Origin: Coptis chinensis
Lineage: Eukaryota; Streptophyta; Magnoliopsida; Ranunculales; Ranunculaceae
Assembly: GCA_015680905.1 (NCBI GenBank)
Contig: CM027381.1
Span: 17,275,501 to 17,339,500, forward strand
DNA: 64,000 nucleotides
Reading direction: 5' to 3'
How positions within the stretch are numbered: position 1 is the stretch's first letter; each line of letters opens with the position of its first letter. This document shows positions 46,673-58,533 of this stretch, piece by piece. Position numbers and translations under genes: made by a program. The notes below the pieces were generated by a model. The model saw only the letters and a program-made list of their open reading frames with translations. It was not told the DNA's origin and made no database searches.

Positions 46673-48852
46673 TTATGTGAAGGTAATTGTGTTGGGACAG
46701 CTGCCGCGAACCCTTTTGCAGATCCAGATCCTGAGCTTCTTGTGTATCCACTGGAGATGGGCATGTCCACAGACTGATCATCCGATTGGTTGATGCTCCC
46801 AGTCCAAGCCCCGCTCTTAGACTCTCCATCTTGTTCCTCATACTCTATCTTATTAGCTGTTAGATTCCTTAGATGTGAGTCATCCACTGCTATAGGCGTG
46901 GGTTGAGTCACGCTTTCATCAGAGTCATATTGTGTCATACTTCCCACTTTTTGTTGCTGGGGGATTACTAATTTACCTTGCCCATGTTGTTGTTCACTCG
47001 ATTCGCTGGAGATGGAGATGATGAGTGCTTTTGGTGGTATCAGCTTATGCCCTTTTCCCTTTTTACGCATTTCATCAGCTATCAGACGATCTTTTTTTTA
47101 TCTGTTAATCGCATTCTGCACTCCTCGTCCTAGCAGCCCCTCCTATTTTGGTTTGCTTTCCATACTCAGAAAATTTCTTTTTTTGCTCACAGAGCTTTCC
47201 TCTCTCAGATTAGAGTGGGGGTTAGAATTTTGAAAAAAGGAGGAACTGGTGTCAACTCTAGATCTGCCTTCTTTCCCCCCTCTTGGATTACGAGTAGCCA
47301 GCTTTTTGTAGGTTTTTCCATGCCTTCTGACCAATCTAGCCAGCTGGAATATCGAGCTTTTATGGCATTAAACTCAACTGTGCTTCCCAAAACAAGCCTC
47401 CCATCAACTACAGTGGAAGAGATAAGGGTTGCGTGGAAATCCAGAGCAGCTTTAGGGTTTGGTGTAAGCTGGTTATCCACCTCCACCTGGTCTGGAGATT
47501 TGTGCCCTTTGGTCTTAGGTGTGTTGCACGCGCTCAACAAAGTTTTCTCCAACACGATTTCTTGGGCCTCCTCCATTATGTCCCATGTTGGGCTTCCACC
47601 GTTGAACCTCCGTTGGTGGGCTTCCTCCATCGTGTCCACCCTTTGCAGGCCCTGATCCATATCTTCAGCACCCACCCCATCCATTTCATAAGGCCCCAGC
47701 CCTGATCCAGTACAGCTATCAGGCCCCATGGGTGTGCTTAGAGAGAGGCCTGACTGTTCATCTCTGTGTCCTTATCAATCCTATCCTCTGTATCACTAGT
47801 TGTTAATGTATCAGTTCTGCCTTGTTTTGTTTGTTCCCCCATACTGATATCCTTAACGGCTCTATTTTGTACAGTAGCCCCATCTTCCCTCTGAACCAGA
47901 TTCCTATGCCAGCTATCCCCTGTCGCACGTGCCCTCTGAACAACAGCGTGTTTCCTATATCTTCCCTTGTTGTCAGCTAGAATCTCGTCATACCGTGGTA
48001 TTTAGGGGGGTTCCTGAGAAGGTGATGGACTGTGTGCCTCTGCTAGCTTTCCCATTAAAGAACTTATTGGCCCTAAGCATGCTTTTGAATAACGGTTTGA
48101 TATCTTTGGTGGATCCCCCACATTTGTATTGTGCTCTAATTCTACAGTTGTGATGATCATGCCCAATGACTTCACAGAAGTAACAGAAGATGTCAAGTTT
48201 TTCATACTTTAAAGTCACATAGAAGGATGATCCTGTTTCCAATCTAATTATAAGGTCTTTGGTGAGCCTTTCTTTGATGTCCATGTCCACTCTGACCTTA
48301 GCTACTGGCTTCGTGAATTCCATTGGGCATGAGAGATCTACTTCCTGGACTTTCCCTAACTCAGCTCCAATTTTCTCCATATTATCCTTGTTGATGCGTA
48401 GTCTTGGTATCCCCCAAACCTATACCTAGAAGTGCACTCTGTCAAACAAATATTCCTCTATATCCTCTATTCTTTTCCATTTTTTAACTGAGAATATATG
48501 TCCATAAACTATCCAGGGACCATTATTAGTGACAAACTTGTATTCACTCCCTAGTTCAAACACCACCTTAACATGTTCCGGAGAAACCAAGCCCATGGTT
48601 ATCTCTCCCCTTGTTTGCCAGATACGGTGTAGTTCTTTCCCTAGATCCGCCATATCAATTGGGTATCCTCCATATAACTTACCCATGACTGTACGCTGTT
48701 CATTGGTATTGTCTTCTTCATTGCAGCATTCTATTTCAATCTCTTTTCTAAAGGAGAATAAGCTTTGTAAGTAGCTTCTGCTGAATGCTTTCCAATTTGC
48801 TAGCATTGGTTGTTGACGATTCTCCTGTGAGGATTGTTGGTGTATTGGCCAT
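46669..48852 (-). pseudogene. LINE C ORF1 (RNA-binding protein), broken
   Basis: Begins at an ATG at 48852 (MANTPTILTGE). After a shift it reads a DUF4283-like domain (VMGKLYGGYPIDMADLGKE, GPWIVYGHIFSVKKW), then two stops near 48425. It continues WGIPRLRINKDNMEK to the zinc knuckle FCYFCEVIGHDHHNC (C-x2-C-x4-H-x4-C). The rest is a low-complexity acidic/serine tail in different frames, to a TGA at 46671-46669 overlapping the ORF2 start. Intact relatives coat the LINE RNA. Confidence 0.85.
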
Positions 48853-49170
48853 AGTCCTTAACATGTAGATGCTACAGGTTTGCTGAACATATGAGAGGGA
48901 TATATTACTAGGGGTTATGGATCTATAGAAGGGTAGGTTGTGAACTAGAAGGAGGGGGAGGGACTACAGTGATAGAGCACAAAGAGATGTGTGGAGATAG
49001 TGAGAGAAGGTATGGTCTCAAAGAGCCAAGGTTACGAGACCTGGTGTAACCAGGAACTAAAGGTGGTTTTTAGCTGCTATAGCCCACAGGAGAGGCTGCC
49101 ATTGGAGTTTGGACCACAAGAGATTTGTTTCTTGATCTATCCGGGCCAAATGGCTAGTACGATCGAATAT

Positions 49171-50208
49171 ATATAAACTTCTATCTACACCTTTCTTCAA
49201 TTATCCCAGAGGGACACCAACTAATGTATCCTGCGCCAGGTACATTCTTCAATTATAGGTAAGTACAGTACTAACAAATTGCAGCTAAAAACAGATGAAT
49301 CCCTAGACAAAATGGAGAGTGCACCAACATAAATAATGTCTCTTGGTCCCATGGGTTTTACCACCCACTTGCAACGTCACCCCACTGGAGTACTTGCCAA
49401 GGACAATGGATTGAAGGATACTCTTTTGGGCTAATGAATAATTGCTTATAGCAATATAGCATCATACAAGATTAATAAGACACTTGAGAAGAAAAAAAAA
49501 ATATATCAATTCCTTATATGTTGATATAAATTCGTTAGCTATTTTATTATACTAGAAGTATCAAAAAATTATATTAAGACTTTGAGTAGATTACAGAACC
49601 ATATCTTACCGATTAACTATATAAGAAATCGTATTTTGGGCTGTTCAAGTCCCACTTATATTGGACACTAGCTCTATCTCTTATTTAATCCAAACTCCTA
49701 TCTCTAATCCAAACTCTTATCTAATCCAAATTTTTATCTACTCCACATTCTTATCTAATCCGAAACCTTTGAGTCCAATTCTTAGTTAAATTTCTTTTCT
49801 TTCTATTATTACTAAACTGCCCCTACATTTAATTAACGGCTCTAATCCTAATATCGCTATTCCGCTGGCATGCGTCGTCGACATCAACTTTCGTATTGTT
49901 ACGTGATGGGTTGGGTACAGTTTTCACAATCATTTTCTTTTGCAATTTTTTCTGTGCATCTTTTATTTTTTCTGTGCATTTTCAGCCATAATTTTATTTA
50001 ACAACATTGCGTCCTGTATACATTAGTTTGACATTATTTCATTCTCGATATGTCACGAATTTTTCCCAATTGTCCATTTTCCTATCGTTTACGTTCACAC
50101 GACACTTTGTTATACATTCCGCTCACTCTTTTCTTATTCCATTTTTTCCTTGATTTTTCGTCTCTTCTTTACCATATGAACTTTGTTCTCATGCCAAAGA
50201 GGGGGCGG
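49171..50208. other. Gypsy B interior right of the LINE, with PPT
   Basis: AT-rich sequence. A short open frame at 50050-50271 runs into the LTR and is not a gene I recognise. The last bases (about 50196-50208, AAAGAGGGGGCGG) are the plus-strand primer tract. Confidence 0.5.
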
Positions 50209-50677
50209 TGTTTCGACCCCTACCTAGGTGGCAAACATCCATTAGTAGGGGTCTCTATTTTATTCGTTTAATCGACAGGGTTAACGCCCAATTTGCAATA
50301 CCATGGATCAATGTACAAGCCCATTAACTTATGTGTCTAAGGCTGAACCTTAGCTACATGACTTGCCACTAATGTACGTTAATTTATGTCCAGATTCGTT
50401 CCTTATCAAAAAGATAATTATCAGTTGAGAGTTATATTCAAAGCTACAAGAATACTTGAGCTACAAGGAGTCTCTACTCTACCTATATAAATAACAAACT
50501 ATTTTTTGTACAGAACTACGTTCTTAAGACTTGATCCCATCGATAATTTGGGTACGTAGGCAACCACAAGGTACAGTCTCATCATTCTCCTGATCACCAT
50601 CACTTTTCTAACTACTTTTCTACGTTATTCGTCTCTTTCGTTACCATTTAGTGTTTTGATCATATTTGGTTGAAACA
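50209..50677 (+). repeat. Gypsy B 3' LTR
   Basis: Direct repeat of 37846-38327. It differs by a 13-bp-scale deletion near 50440 and scattered substitutions, indicating an old insertion. Confidence 0.9.
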
Positions 50678-51106
50678 ATCAGTCAAATCCAATCAAAAGT
50701 CCCCCAAAAGGGCCACAAATTGACTTAACACCTACGCTAGGGTAAGTTTGATTCAACTGTAATTACCACTCAAAGGCTAATTATCAGTCAAATCCAATCC
50801 ATTGTACCTCCAAAAGGACCACAAATCAACTTAACACCTACGAAAGGGTTAAGTTCGATTCAACTGTAATTACCACTCAGAGGCTAATTATAAGTCAAAT
50901 CTAATCTACAAACTATGATCCACGACTACGACGTAGCACATCAATTCACAACAAAGTTCTAAGCAACAAACGACATCCAACCTACAAACATAGAAAATTC
51001 AATTCACAACAATCTCCATTTCAAACCAGGTAAGACACATGGTCTCATTTATTATCTTTCTTTACACCACTGTTCCAAAAATAGTGATCTAAAGAAAGAG
51101 GGGTTA

Positions 51107-51538
51107 TGTTAGTACCCTCCACTCTCAACCACTCGTGGCAGCCCACGTGTACAGATTCTAATCACAGGTCGGCACCACGACCTACAAGTACTACGCCCTA
51201 AGGTCAGGTCGTCCAGATGACCTAGGAAATATAACCGCTGCGCGCTACAGTCAACAACAACATTAATGAGAGACTTTACTCTGTAACGATCTCCAGGTCT
51301 TTACTTCGTAACAGACGCATCTAGAAAGGGAAGGGACAGCTCTACGCCTAAAAATGGGAAGCTCAATCTTCTCCAAGAGAGGGGGGGGTCAATCTTCAAT
51401 CTCTAAGGAACTATGATTGGTTTGATTCGAGTCTATCCAAAGACTCGATACATAGGCAACTCTTCTCCAAAGGAAGAGTGTAGCCACTTCTCCATCAAAC
51501 CCGATCTCAGGTTGAAAGTGTAATTCCATACCTAAAGA
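51107..51538 (+). repeat. A2 3' LTR
   Basis: Complete 432-bp LTR starting TGTTAGTACCC. It serves as the reference for the split 5' LTR. Confidence 0.88.
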
Positions 51539-51696
51539 GGGGGTAACACTAACTAACCCTTACAACTTTTGTAAGTAAATCTGTTAAGTATATCTATAAG
51601 CGTATTTATTATTTAATTAGGTAATTAAGCCTAGCTAGGGCACATCAATTGAAGCCCTTGTTACATATGTTTCTTACACCAATGTACCATCTCAGT

Positions 51697-52830
51697 TTTT
51701 TTTTTTTAAGCAAAAAGGGAATTGCCCCCATAGAAATGGAGGGATTCCCTCAATGGGACTAACACTTACACATGTTAATTAGGGATTTTGCCGAAGCTCT
51801 ATCAAAACAAAAGAACGGAGGTGCTCGACCTCCCCTAGATGCTAGACTATGAGCTACAATATTTAAGGATCTACTGATATATAAAGTTTTACCGTCATAC
51901 AACTTTGAAGAAATAAATAAATATCCTGAGCAACAGAGGCCGCTCCCCATGATAGCAGTCCTGATCACTTTTCCATGGCAGCAACAAAGTTCATACAATT
52001 TGTCAAGATCATCAATTTCTCGACCTTCATTTTCCTAGCTAGTTCTATTCCTCTGAAGATGGCATGAGCCTCTACCTCTTCTGGATCTCTAGCTATAGTC
52101 TTGTTGTGTCTTGCACCAATGCAAACGCCATTATTATTCCATAAAGCAAAACCTAGACCGGCATGGGAAGTTGCATCCATCCATGATGCATCTGTTGAGA
52201 CATAAAACCAATCTTGGCCTATATTAGGCCAAGATTCAACTAATGCACTTTTAGTGCATTTCATCCCTATATTAAATGTGATGAATGACGAAGCCTTAGT
52301 AAGGGTGCATGCGATAGAGTTATGGCAATCTTTGTTAAAAATGATGTCATTTCTATCTAGCCAAATCGAGTACATAATGGTGCCCATAATGCTAAGCAAA
52401 TCAATAATACCAGGTTTTGATGAATGACTATCAATAAGTTTGAAGATAATAGAGTAGAGGTTCTCACCCAGATCCCAGTTTTCAGTTCTATTGCACAAGT
52501 TAGAAGCATACCAGATTTGCCTAATGATGGTGCAGTGGAAGAGGGCATGTGCAGTGGATTCGACTTGATTACTACACCTTGGGCAAATAGGAGATTGAAT
52601 GATATGTCGAATGTGAAGATTCTCTTGAGTAGGCAGCCCATTTTTTACTGCTTTCCAAAGGAAGATCTTTACCTTCTCTGCTACATTTAGTGCCATATGA
52701 ACTTCTAGAACTGGGGATCATTCCCTTCATCATTGTATGAGTTCCTGCTAAGGTACTTGTACACAGATTTAACCGTGATATCGTCAAATATCCTAATTCT
52801 ATTATTTTAGCAAAAAATATCTATGGAGGT
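51697..52830 (-). mobile_element. 5'-truncated LINE (zf-RVT and RNase H), minus strand
   Basis: A 243-codon frame (52696-51965) begins NVAEKVKIFLWKAVKNGLPT, then CPRCSNQVESTAHALFHC (zf-RVT). It ends in an RNase H domain (STDASWMDATSHAGLGFALW, with Asp, and EEVEAHAIFRGIELA with the catalytic-type Glu). Upstream, about 52790-52700, a frame-shifted DITVKSVYKYLS completes the usual ORF2 context. The 3' side has a T run at about 51697-51708, the antisense of a poly(A) tail. 5' truncation at the RNase H end is normal for LINEs. No target duplication was identified. It is a different subfamily from LINE C. Confidence 0.88.
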
Positions 52831-53381
52831 ACATGGTTAGATGAACTTCATTAATTTTTTATGTTGGTTTCTGTGCATACAAAATAGTTGATGAGTGTTT
52901 CTAATATAAACCACTTCACCGTCTGATCCAGCTCTTGCATGGTGTTTGATGGAGTAGAAGTGAAGAAACAAAAATACATATCTTTTGCATCATTTTGACC
53001 ATATATATGTTCTATCCAATGCTAAGATAATATTTAAGAAGTGTATTTTAAGGTGTTTGGCATCATTTTGCTGAAATTTGGTGTTTACAGACGCAGCAGC
53101 ATAACCAACAATATGAGCTTTCGGTTGCCAGTCATTAGGTTTCTTAGCCAATGAATTGAGATCCAAGACCTCTACCCATTGAATTTTAAACATTGTATTC
53201 AAAAGAATAAGTACCCAGACATCAATGTTTTACACTATAAAAATACTCTAAACAGATTTTATACAGTATTGGCTGATATTCACAAGATGATGGTTCTATA
53301 TTCAGTTCCACATTAAAATGATTGGTTGTTTACTTGTTTAGTAAAAAGGGTTAAGTTTGTTGATGGTCTAGTTTTATTTTA
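52831..53381. other. Non-coding stretch
   Basis: No gene or element boundary recognised. Confidence 0.35.
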
Positions 53382-53389
53382 CCAACTGT

Positions 53390-53606
53390 GGGCCGGCCCT
53401 AAATTCCAATAGGCCCTATGCAAGCTCTCTGAAAAATGGGCCTTTATGTTTCTTTTTTAAGTAGATTGGGCTTTTGTAATGGATATCTGTAAGGTTTTAA
53501 ACACAGTAGTAGGCATTTTTTAAATAGAATGTGGCCCTAGTTTTTAGTTTATTTTTGGGGGCCCTATGCAAGGGCTTAGACAGCATAGGCCCAGTCGGCC
53601 CCCCCT
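53390..53606. mobile_element. 217-bp hAT-like MITE
   Basis: Imperfect terminal inverted repeats (GGGCCGGCCCTA... and ...GCCCAGTCGGCCCCCC) with inner TAGGCCCTATGCAAG / GGGGCCCTATGCAAGGGC blocks. CCAACTGT flanks the left and ACAACTGT the right, an 8-bp duplication with one mismatch, the hAT size. Non-coding. Confidence 0.6.
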
Positions 53607-53674
53607 ACAACTGTAGAAGGGTCTCTGAAAAGTTTAATATCGAGAATGCGACTAATGACTTCATGACATGATTG

Positions 53675-53901
53675 TGATAAATCACAAAGAATGGAATAAT
53701 TTTCTGATAATTTTATTGATCTCTTTCCTGATATATATATATATACAAGGCACAAGGTATAGGATATTCTTTTGTTACATTAGTATAATCCTAATTACGG
53801 AATTCTATCCTTAATTAAAGGAGAGAATCAATCATATTGATTCTATCCTTAATTGACTCCCAATTATAGGAGATAATTACTCCTAATTATATATTCTAAC
53901 A
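53675..53901 (-). repeat. Copia 3' LTR
   Basis: 227 bp; on the minus strand TGTTAGAATATA...GATTTATCA. It differs from the 5' LTR by about a dozen changes and an indel around 53821-53840. Confidence 0.95.
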
Positions 53902-53908
53902 CCCCCCC

Positions 53909-56900
53909 TCAAGGTGGTACATGGATATCACACATGTTCAGCTTGTCAAGAGAACCTGTAAACACTTTGTTGGATATTGCCTTTGTAAGAACATCGGCAA
54001 GTTGAAATTATGACTTGACAAATGGAAAATGAATAATGCCAGCTTCAAGCTTCTCTTTGATGAAATGTCTATCAACTTCCAAATGTTTCGTGCAATCATG
54101 TTGAATAGGATTATGAGCAATCTCTATGGTTGATATATTATCACAGTAGAGATTCATTGCTTTTCTTGGAGAGAATCACAAATCTTTCAACAAGTTCCTT
54201 AACCACAACAATTCACATACTCCAACGGCCGTACCTCTATATTCAGCTTTAGTACTTGATCTTGACACTACTGATTGTTTTTTACTTCTCCATGTCACAA
54301 GGTTGCCACCTACATAGGTGAAATAGCTGGATGTAGAGCGTCGGTCATCAACAGAATCAACCCAATTAGCATAAGTATACCCGTCAACATCTAAGTGTCC
54401 ATGTTTAGAGAATAGTAGTCCCTTTCCTGGAGAAGATTTTAAATATCACAAAATATGTTCTACAGCATCCATGTGAGGTTTACGCGGATCATGCATAAAT
54501 TGACTTACCACACTCATAGCATAGGCAATGTCAGGCCTGGTATGTGATAAATAAATAAATTTTCCCACAAGTCTCTGATATCTCCCTTTCTCTGTATGAC
54601 TAGCATTTGAACATAGAAAGAGTTTATGATTTTGCTCCATGGGAGTATCAACTGGCTTACATCCCAGCATCCCTGTTTCCGACAACAAATCAAGAGTATA
54701 TTTTCGTTGGGACATAAATATACCATGCTTTGATCATGCTACCTCAATTTTGAGAAAATATTTGAGGTCTCCAAGCTTTTTCATTTCAAATTCAGATGCC
54801 AACCGTTGTTGTAAACATTGAATCTCTTCAGCATTATCACCGGTTATGACCATATCATCAACATATATAATAAAGGCAATAAGCTTACCCATTCGATGCT
54901 TTATAAACAAGGTATGATCTTAGTTACTTTGAGTGTAGCCAAAATTTCTCATGACTTGAGTATATCTACCAAACCAAGCTCGAGGGGATTGTTTCAATCC
55001 ATACAACGCCTTCCTGAGTTTGCAAACCCGATTGGTATTTTCATATTTTGAGATTCCAGGAGGAGGATCCATATATACATCTTCTTTGACATCACCATGC
55101 AAGAATGCATTTTTAACGTCAAATTAGAGTAGAGGCCAATCTTTATTAGCTGCTAAGGACAGAAGGACTCTCACATTGTTGAGTTCAGCAACTGGAGCGA
55201 AAGTTTCTTGGTAGTCAACACCATAAGATTGTGTGTACCCTTTAGCGACAAGCCTTGCCATGTGTCTTTCAATGGTTCCGTCTACATTGTATTTGACAGT
55301 AAAGACCCATCGACATCCGACGGCCTTTTTTCCTGAAGGAAGAGTGACAAGATCCCATGTAGCATTTCTTTTTAGTGTCGTCATTTCCTCTACCATAGCT
55401 GCAGTCCAACGAGAATCGGCCAAAGCATCCTGAAATATACTAGGAATAGAGACAGAGGATAATTTATGGACATAAGATGCATATAAGTCAGATAACTTGT
55501 GAGACAAGACATGATTATTTATTGGATATCATACTTTAGCTTTTGGGTCAGGTTCATATTTGGTAGGAGGGATCCCATAGGTAGATCGTGGTGGAAGTGG
55601 ATGATGTACAAGAGTAGATGGTATACTATTTTCAGGAGGATTATCGGGCAATACCTATAGTGTTTATGGAGAGGAGTTAACCAGTGCAAGAGGAGAGATT
55701 GTACTATCATGAAGTGCATCATTAGAGACTGGCGAATATGCATCATCAGCAGTAGTTTGATCATTAGTGGAAGTAGAAATTTTATCTTCTGATGGTTCCC
55801 TTGTATTATCACTAGTTGATATAGTTACTGAGTTTAGATTAAACCACAAGGCATCATTACTATTAGTGGAATGAAGAGCAGTCTCAGGAACATCATCAAA
55901 CTTGGAACCAATGTCCAAGTAATAGAGCTCGGACTCATTAAAGACAACATCCATGGAAGTATAAAACTTGCGGGTTACTAGATGGTAACATTTATATCCT
56001 TTTTGAGTAGACCCATAACCAACAAAAACACATTTCAATGCTCTTGGTTCAAGTTTGGTTATGTATTGAGGTGATAGGTGTACATAAAAGATACACCCAA
56101 AGATATGAGGCATCAACTTAACCACTGAAGGAAGTGTGCAATAATTAACAAGCATATCTAGAGGTCGTCGAAAGGCAAGAACGCTGGATGGTGTACGATT
56201 AATCACATAAACCGCGGAACTGAGAGCATCTCCCCATAAATAAGTGGGTATATTACTTCTAATTAACATTGACTGAGTGACCTCTAGTAGTTGACGATTT
56301 TTCCGCTCAGCTACTCCATTTTGCTGAGGAGTCTCTGTGCAAGATGTTTGATGAATGATACCCTTTGATTCCAAAAAATCAGTTAACTCTCTCTTGAAGT
56401 ATTCGCCTCCATTATCAGAACGAACTATTTGGATAGAGCTGCCAAATTAGGTGAGTACCATATGATAAAAAATATGAAACACTAAACAAACGTCCACTCT
56501 TATGTTTTAGCAAGTAAATCTAGGTTATTCGAGTACAATCGTCTACAAAAGTAACAAACCATTTCATTCCATTAGGTGTAGTAACTGGCGTCGGACCCCA
56601 TACATCGGAATGTATTAATGAAAAAGGTGTTACAACTTTATTAGAAGACGAAGGAAATACAGCACGATGACTTTTAGCCATAACACATGTCTCACAAATT
56701 AAGTCTGAAGGTTTACAATCAGTAAAGAGAGATGGAAACAAACGTCTAAGATAACCAAATGATAGATGACCAAGCCGTTTATGCCAAAGCCAAATATCCT
56801 CCTTATTTGCTACATGTTGATGCTTACTCATAGCATGTGCAAGACCATGGCAAATGTGTGATGACTTTTCACCCTCTAGATAGTACAATCCTCCTCGTTA

Positions 56901-58182
56901 CCTACCACACTGCCAATCTTCTCCTTAGTATGGATGTTCTGAAAAATATAGTGATTAGGATAGAATAGAGCAACACAATTGAGGGCCTTGGTTATCTGAC
57001 TAATTGAAAGTAGATTACATTTGAGAGATGGAACATACAACACATTGGGGAGAGATAAATAGGAGGATAGAGGAATATTACCAACACCAGTAACAGAGGA
57101 TGACACACCATTGGCATTAACAATAGCTATTCTAGAATGTGGAGGGGATAAATGACTAAATTTTGACGAATCACAAGTCATATGATCATTAGCACCTGTG
57201 TCAATTATCCATTCACTATTTTTAGTACAAGTAGAAGAGCTAAGAGCAGTATTAGTCATACCAGTTTGAGCAACAAATCCCATAGCAGTTGGTGGCTGTA
57301 ATGAAGAAGTCTTTTTTTCCTTTGGGATGCCAATCAAGATATCCATGAAGTTTGATGCATGTGTCAACTACATGGTTATCACCATTATAGTGGGTACATT
57401 TGTGTGTACCTTTCTTGGTATCTGGTCGTGTTGATGATTTTCGAGCAGCCATAGTAGTGCCATCAGTGGATGTTCCACCCATTATAGCATCCTGACGGTT
57501 TGCCTCAACACAAACCACAACATAAACAATTTGAAGTTTTGGAAGAGTTCGGTACCATTGCAAGCACACGCCCACGAACCCCATCCAATTGTGAGTCCAA
57601 ACCAGCCAAGAAAATATAAACACGTTGAGAATTAACCTTAGTGGTATATATCTCAATGTCAGCTTTGCACCTCATTGCACAATCATCTATAACATCAATT
57701 TCCTGCAATAGTTTTTGTAGTTTTCCCCAATAAGAAATAACATAACCTCCATTTTGACAAACAGAGATTACCTCACAGTATAACTGGTATGATTTAGAAG
57801 CATCCTGGCTAACCGAGTATGTTTGCTTAGCCATATCCCAAATCTCCTTCGCTGTTGATAGGCGCAGAAAAATGGATCTAATTTCTTTGTTCATTGTATC
57901 AAGCAGCTAGGATTTGATAATGTAGTTGTCATCTTCCCATGCTTCATATTCATTTGAAGTGGTATCCTCGGGTGCAGCCTTTGAGCTAGAAATAAAACCC
58001 CAACGCCTTTTGCCACGAATTTTATTTTGGGCATTCAAAGCCCACTCAACATAATTGGTTCCATCAAGTTTTTCTGGTGTAAGCAAGGAGGAAACCTCTC
58101 GCATATGTAGGGTCAATAAAGTAGAGGAAATAGCCTCTGTTTTATCGTGTATAACGCCATCATCACTGCTAAGAGTAGTCAT
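53909..58182 (-). pseudogene. Copia gag-pol polyprotein, multiple stops and frameshifts
   Basis: From the ATG at 58182: a UBN2-type gag (LDGTNYVEWALNAQNKIRG); a damaged zinc knuckle with one Cys replaced by Tyr (CTHYNGDNHVVDTC, 57440 region); protease EWIIDTGANDHMTC (57200); the GAG-pre-integrase WLWHKRLGHLSFGYL; integrase with HSDVWGP, FVDDCTR and NGVAERKNRQLLE; then RT (WRWTAAMVEEM-like start, GCRWVFTVKYNVDG, YVDDMVITG near 54870). RNase H follows (SRSSTKAEYRGTAVG near 54240), and the frame ends at the TGA at 53911-53909. Stops occur in gag, integrase and RT. Confidence 0.94.
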
Positions 58183-58315
58183 GATGAGTAAGGAAAAATT
58201 GTGGCTAGAAAATTGTGATCAGGAAAAAAAAACAAAAAACAAAAAACAAAACAATGAAGAACAGCCTCCGATTCCTAGGATAGATAGAGGAAAATCGAAT
58301 TTGGCTTCGGTACCC

Positions 58316-58528
58316 TGATAAATCACAAAGAATGGAATAATTTTCTGATAATTTTATTGATCTCTTTCGTGATATATATATAGAAGGTACAAGGTATAGG
58401 ATATTCTTTTGTTACATCAGTATAACCCTAATTATGGAATTCTATCCTTAATTAAAGCTTATATTGATTCTCTCCTTAACTGACTCTCAATTATAGGAGA
58501 CAATTACTCCTAATCATATATTCTAACA
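58316..58528 (-). repeat. Copia 5' LTR
   Basis: 213-bp partner of 53675-53901. TATATATAT near 58373 on either strand may be the element's TATA region. Confidence 0.95.
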
Positions 58529-58533
58529 GATTG

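Larger units (their letters stand above)
42526..49158 (-). mobile_element. L1-type LINE C, near full length, minus strand, broken
   Basis: A 6633-bp non-LTR retrotransposon flanked by a perfect 12-bp duplication ACGATCGAATAT (42514-42525, 49159-49170). A short A tail (T run at 42526-42533 as given) lies at its 3' end. Order on the minus strand: ~300-nt 5' UTR, ORF1 (DUF4283-like region plus CCHC knuckle), ORF2 (endonuclease, reverse transcriptase, zf-RVT, RNase H), 3' UTR of about 30 nt. Several stops and frameshifts inactivate both ORFs. It lies inside gypsy B and so is younger than B. Confidence 0.95.
37846..50677 (+). mobile_element. Ty3/gypsy element B, degenerate, carrying LINE C and tandem arrays
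   Basis: LTRs of 482 bp (37846-38327) and 469 bp (50209-50677) lie in direct orientation. A primer-like ATTGGTATCGTCTGCGTGG follows the first. The polypurine AAAGAGGGGGCGG precedes the second. The whole is flanked by identical 5-bp ATCAG (37841-37845, 50678-50682). Protein remnants are an H2C2-like KCVPC and a gypsy integrase start. Gag, protease and RT/RNase H are not recognisable. Most of its 12.8 kb is array DNA, the LINE and AT-rich filler. Confidence 0.9.
31201..51538 (+). mobile_element. LTR element A, copy A2 (plus), interrupted by A1 and by gypsy B
   Basis: A2 pieces: 5' LTR 31201-31339 and 35311-35541 (left end deleted, middle split by A1); interior 35542-37845 and 50683-51106 (split by B); 3' LTR 51107-51538. 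The primer site TTGGCGCCATATGTGG follows the 5' LTR directly. A purine run (AAAGAAAGAGGGG) precedes the 3' LTR. The interior, about 2.7 kb without the insert, has no gag-pol reading frames, so this is a non-autonomous element. The LTR start TGTTAG is intact at 51107. The end is altered (CCTAAAGA instead of CCTAAACA). Confidence 0.8.
53675..58528 (-). mobile_element. Ty1/copia retrotransposon, complete but inactivated
   Basis: A 4854-bp element with LTRs 53675-53901 (3') and 58316-58528 (5'), perfect GATTG target duplications (53670-53674, 58529-58533) and a GAGGGGGGG polypurine tract abutting the 3' LTR. The domain order protease, integrase, RT, RNase H is the copia order. Sequence after the 5' LTR (GGGTACCGAAGCC) is not the usual TGGTATCAGAGC primer site. 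Many stops mean it cannot move on its own. Confidence 0.96.

Noticed and set aside
51965..52696. A 243-codon open frame as an intact host gene
   Set aside because: It has zf-RVT and RNase H motifs and a poly(A) remnant, and is the 3' end of a LINE.
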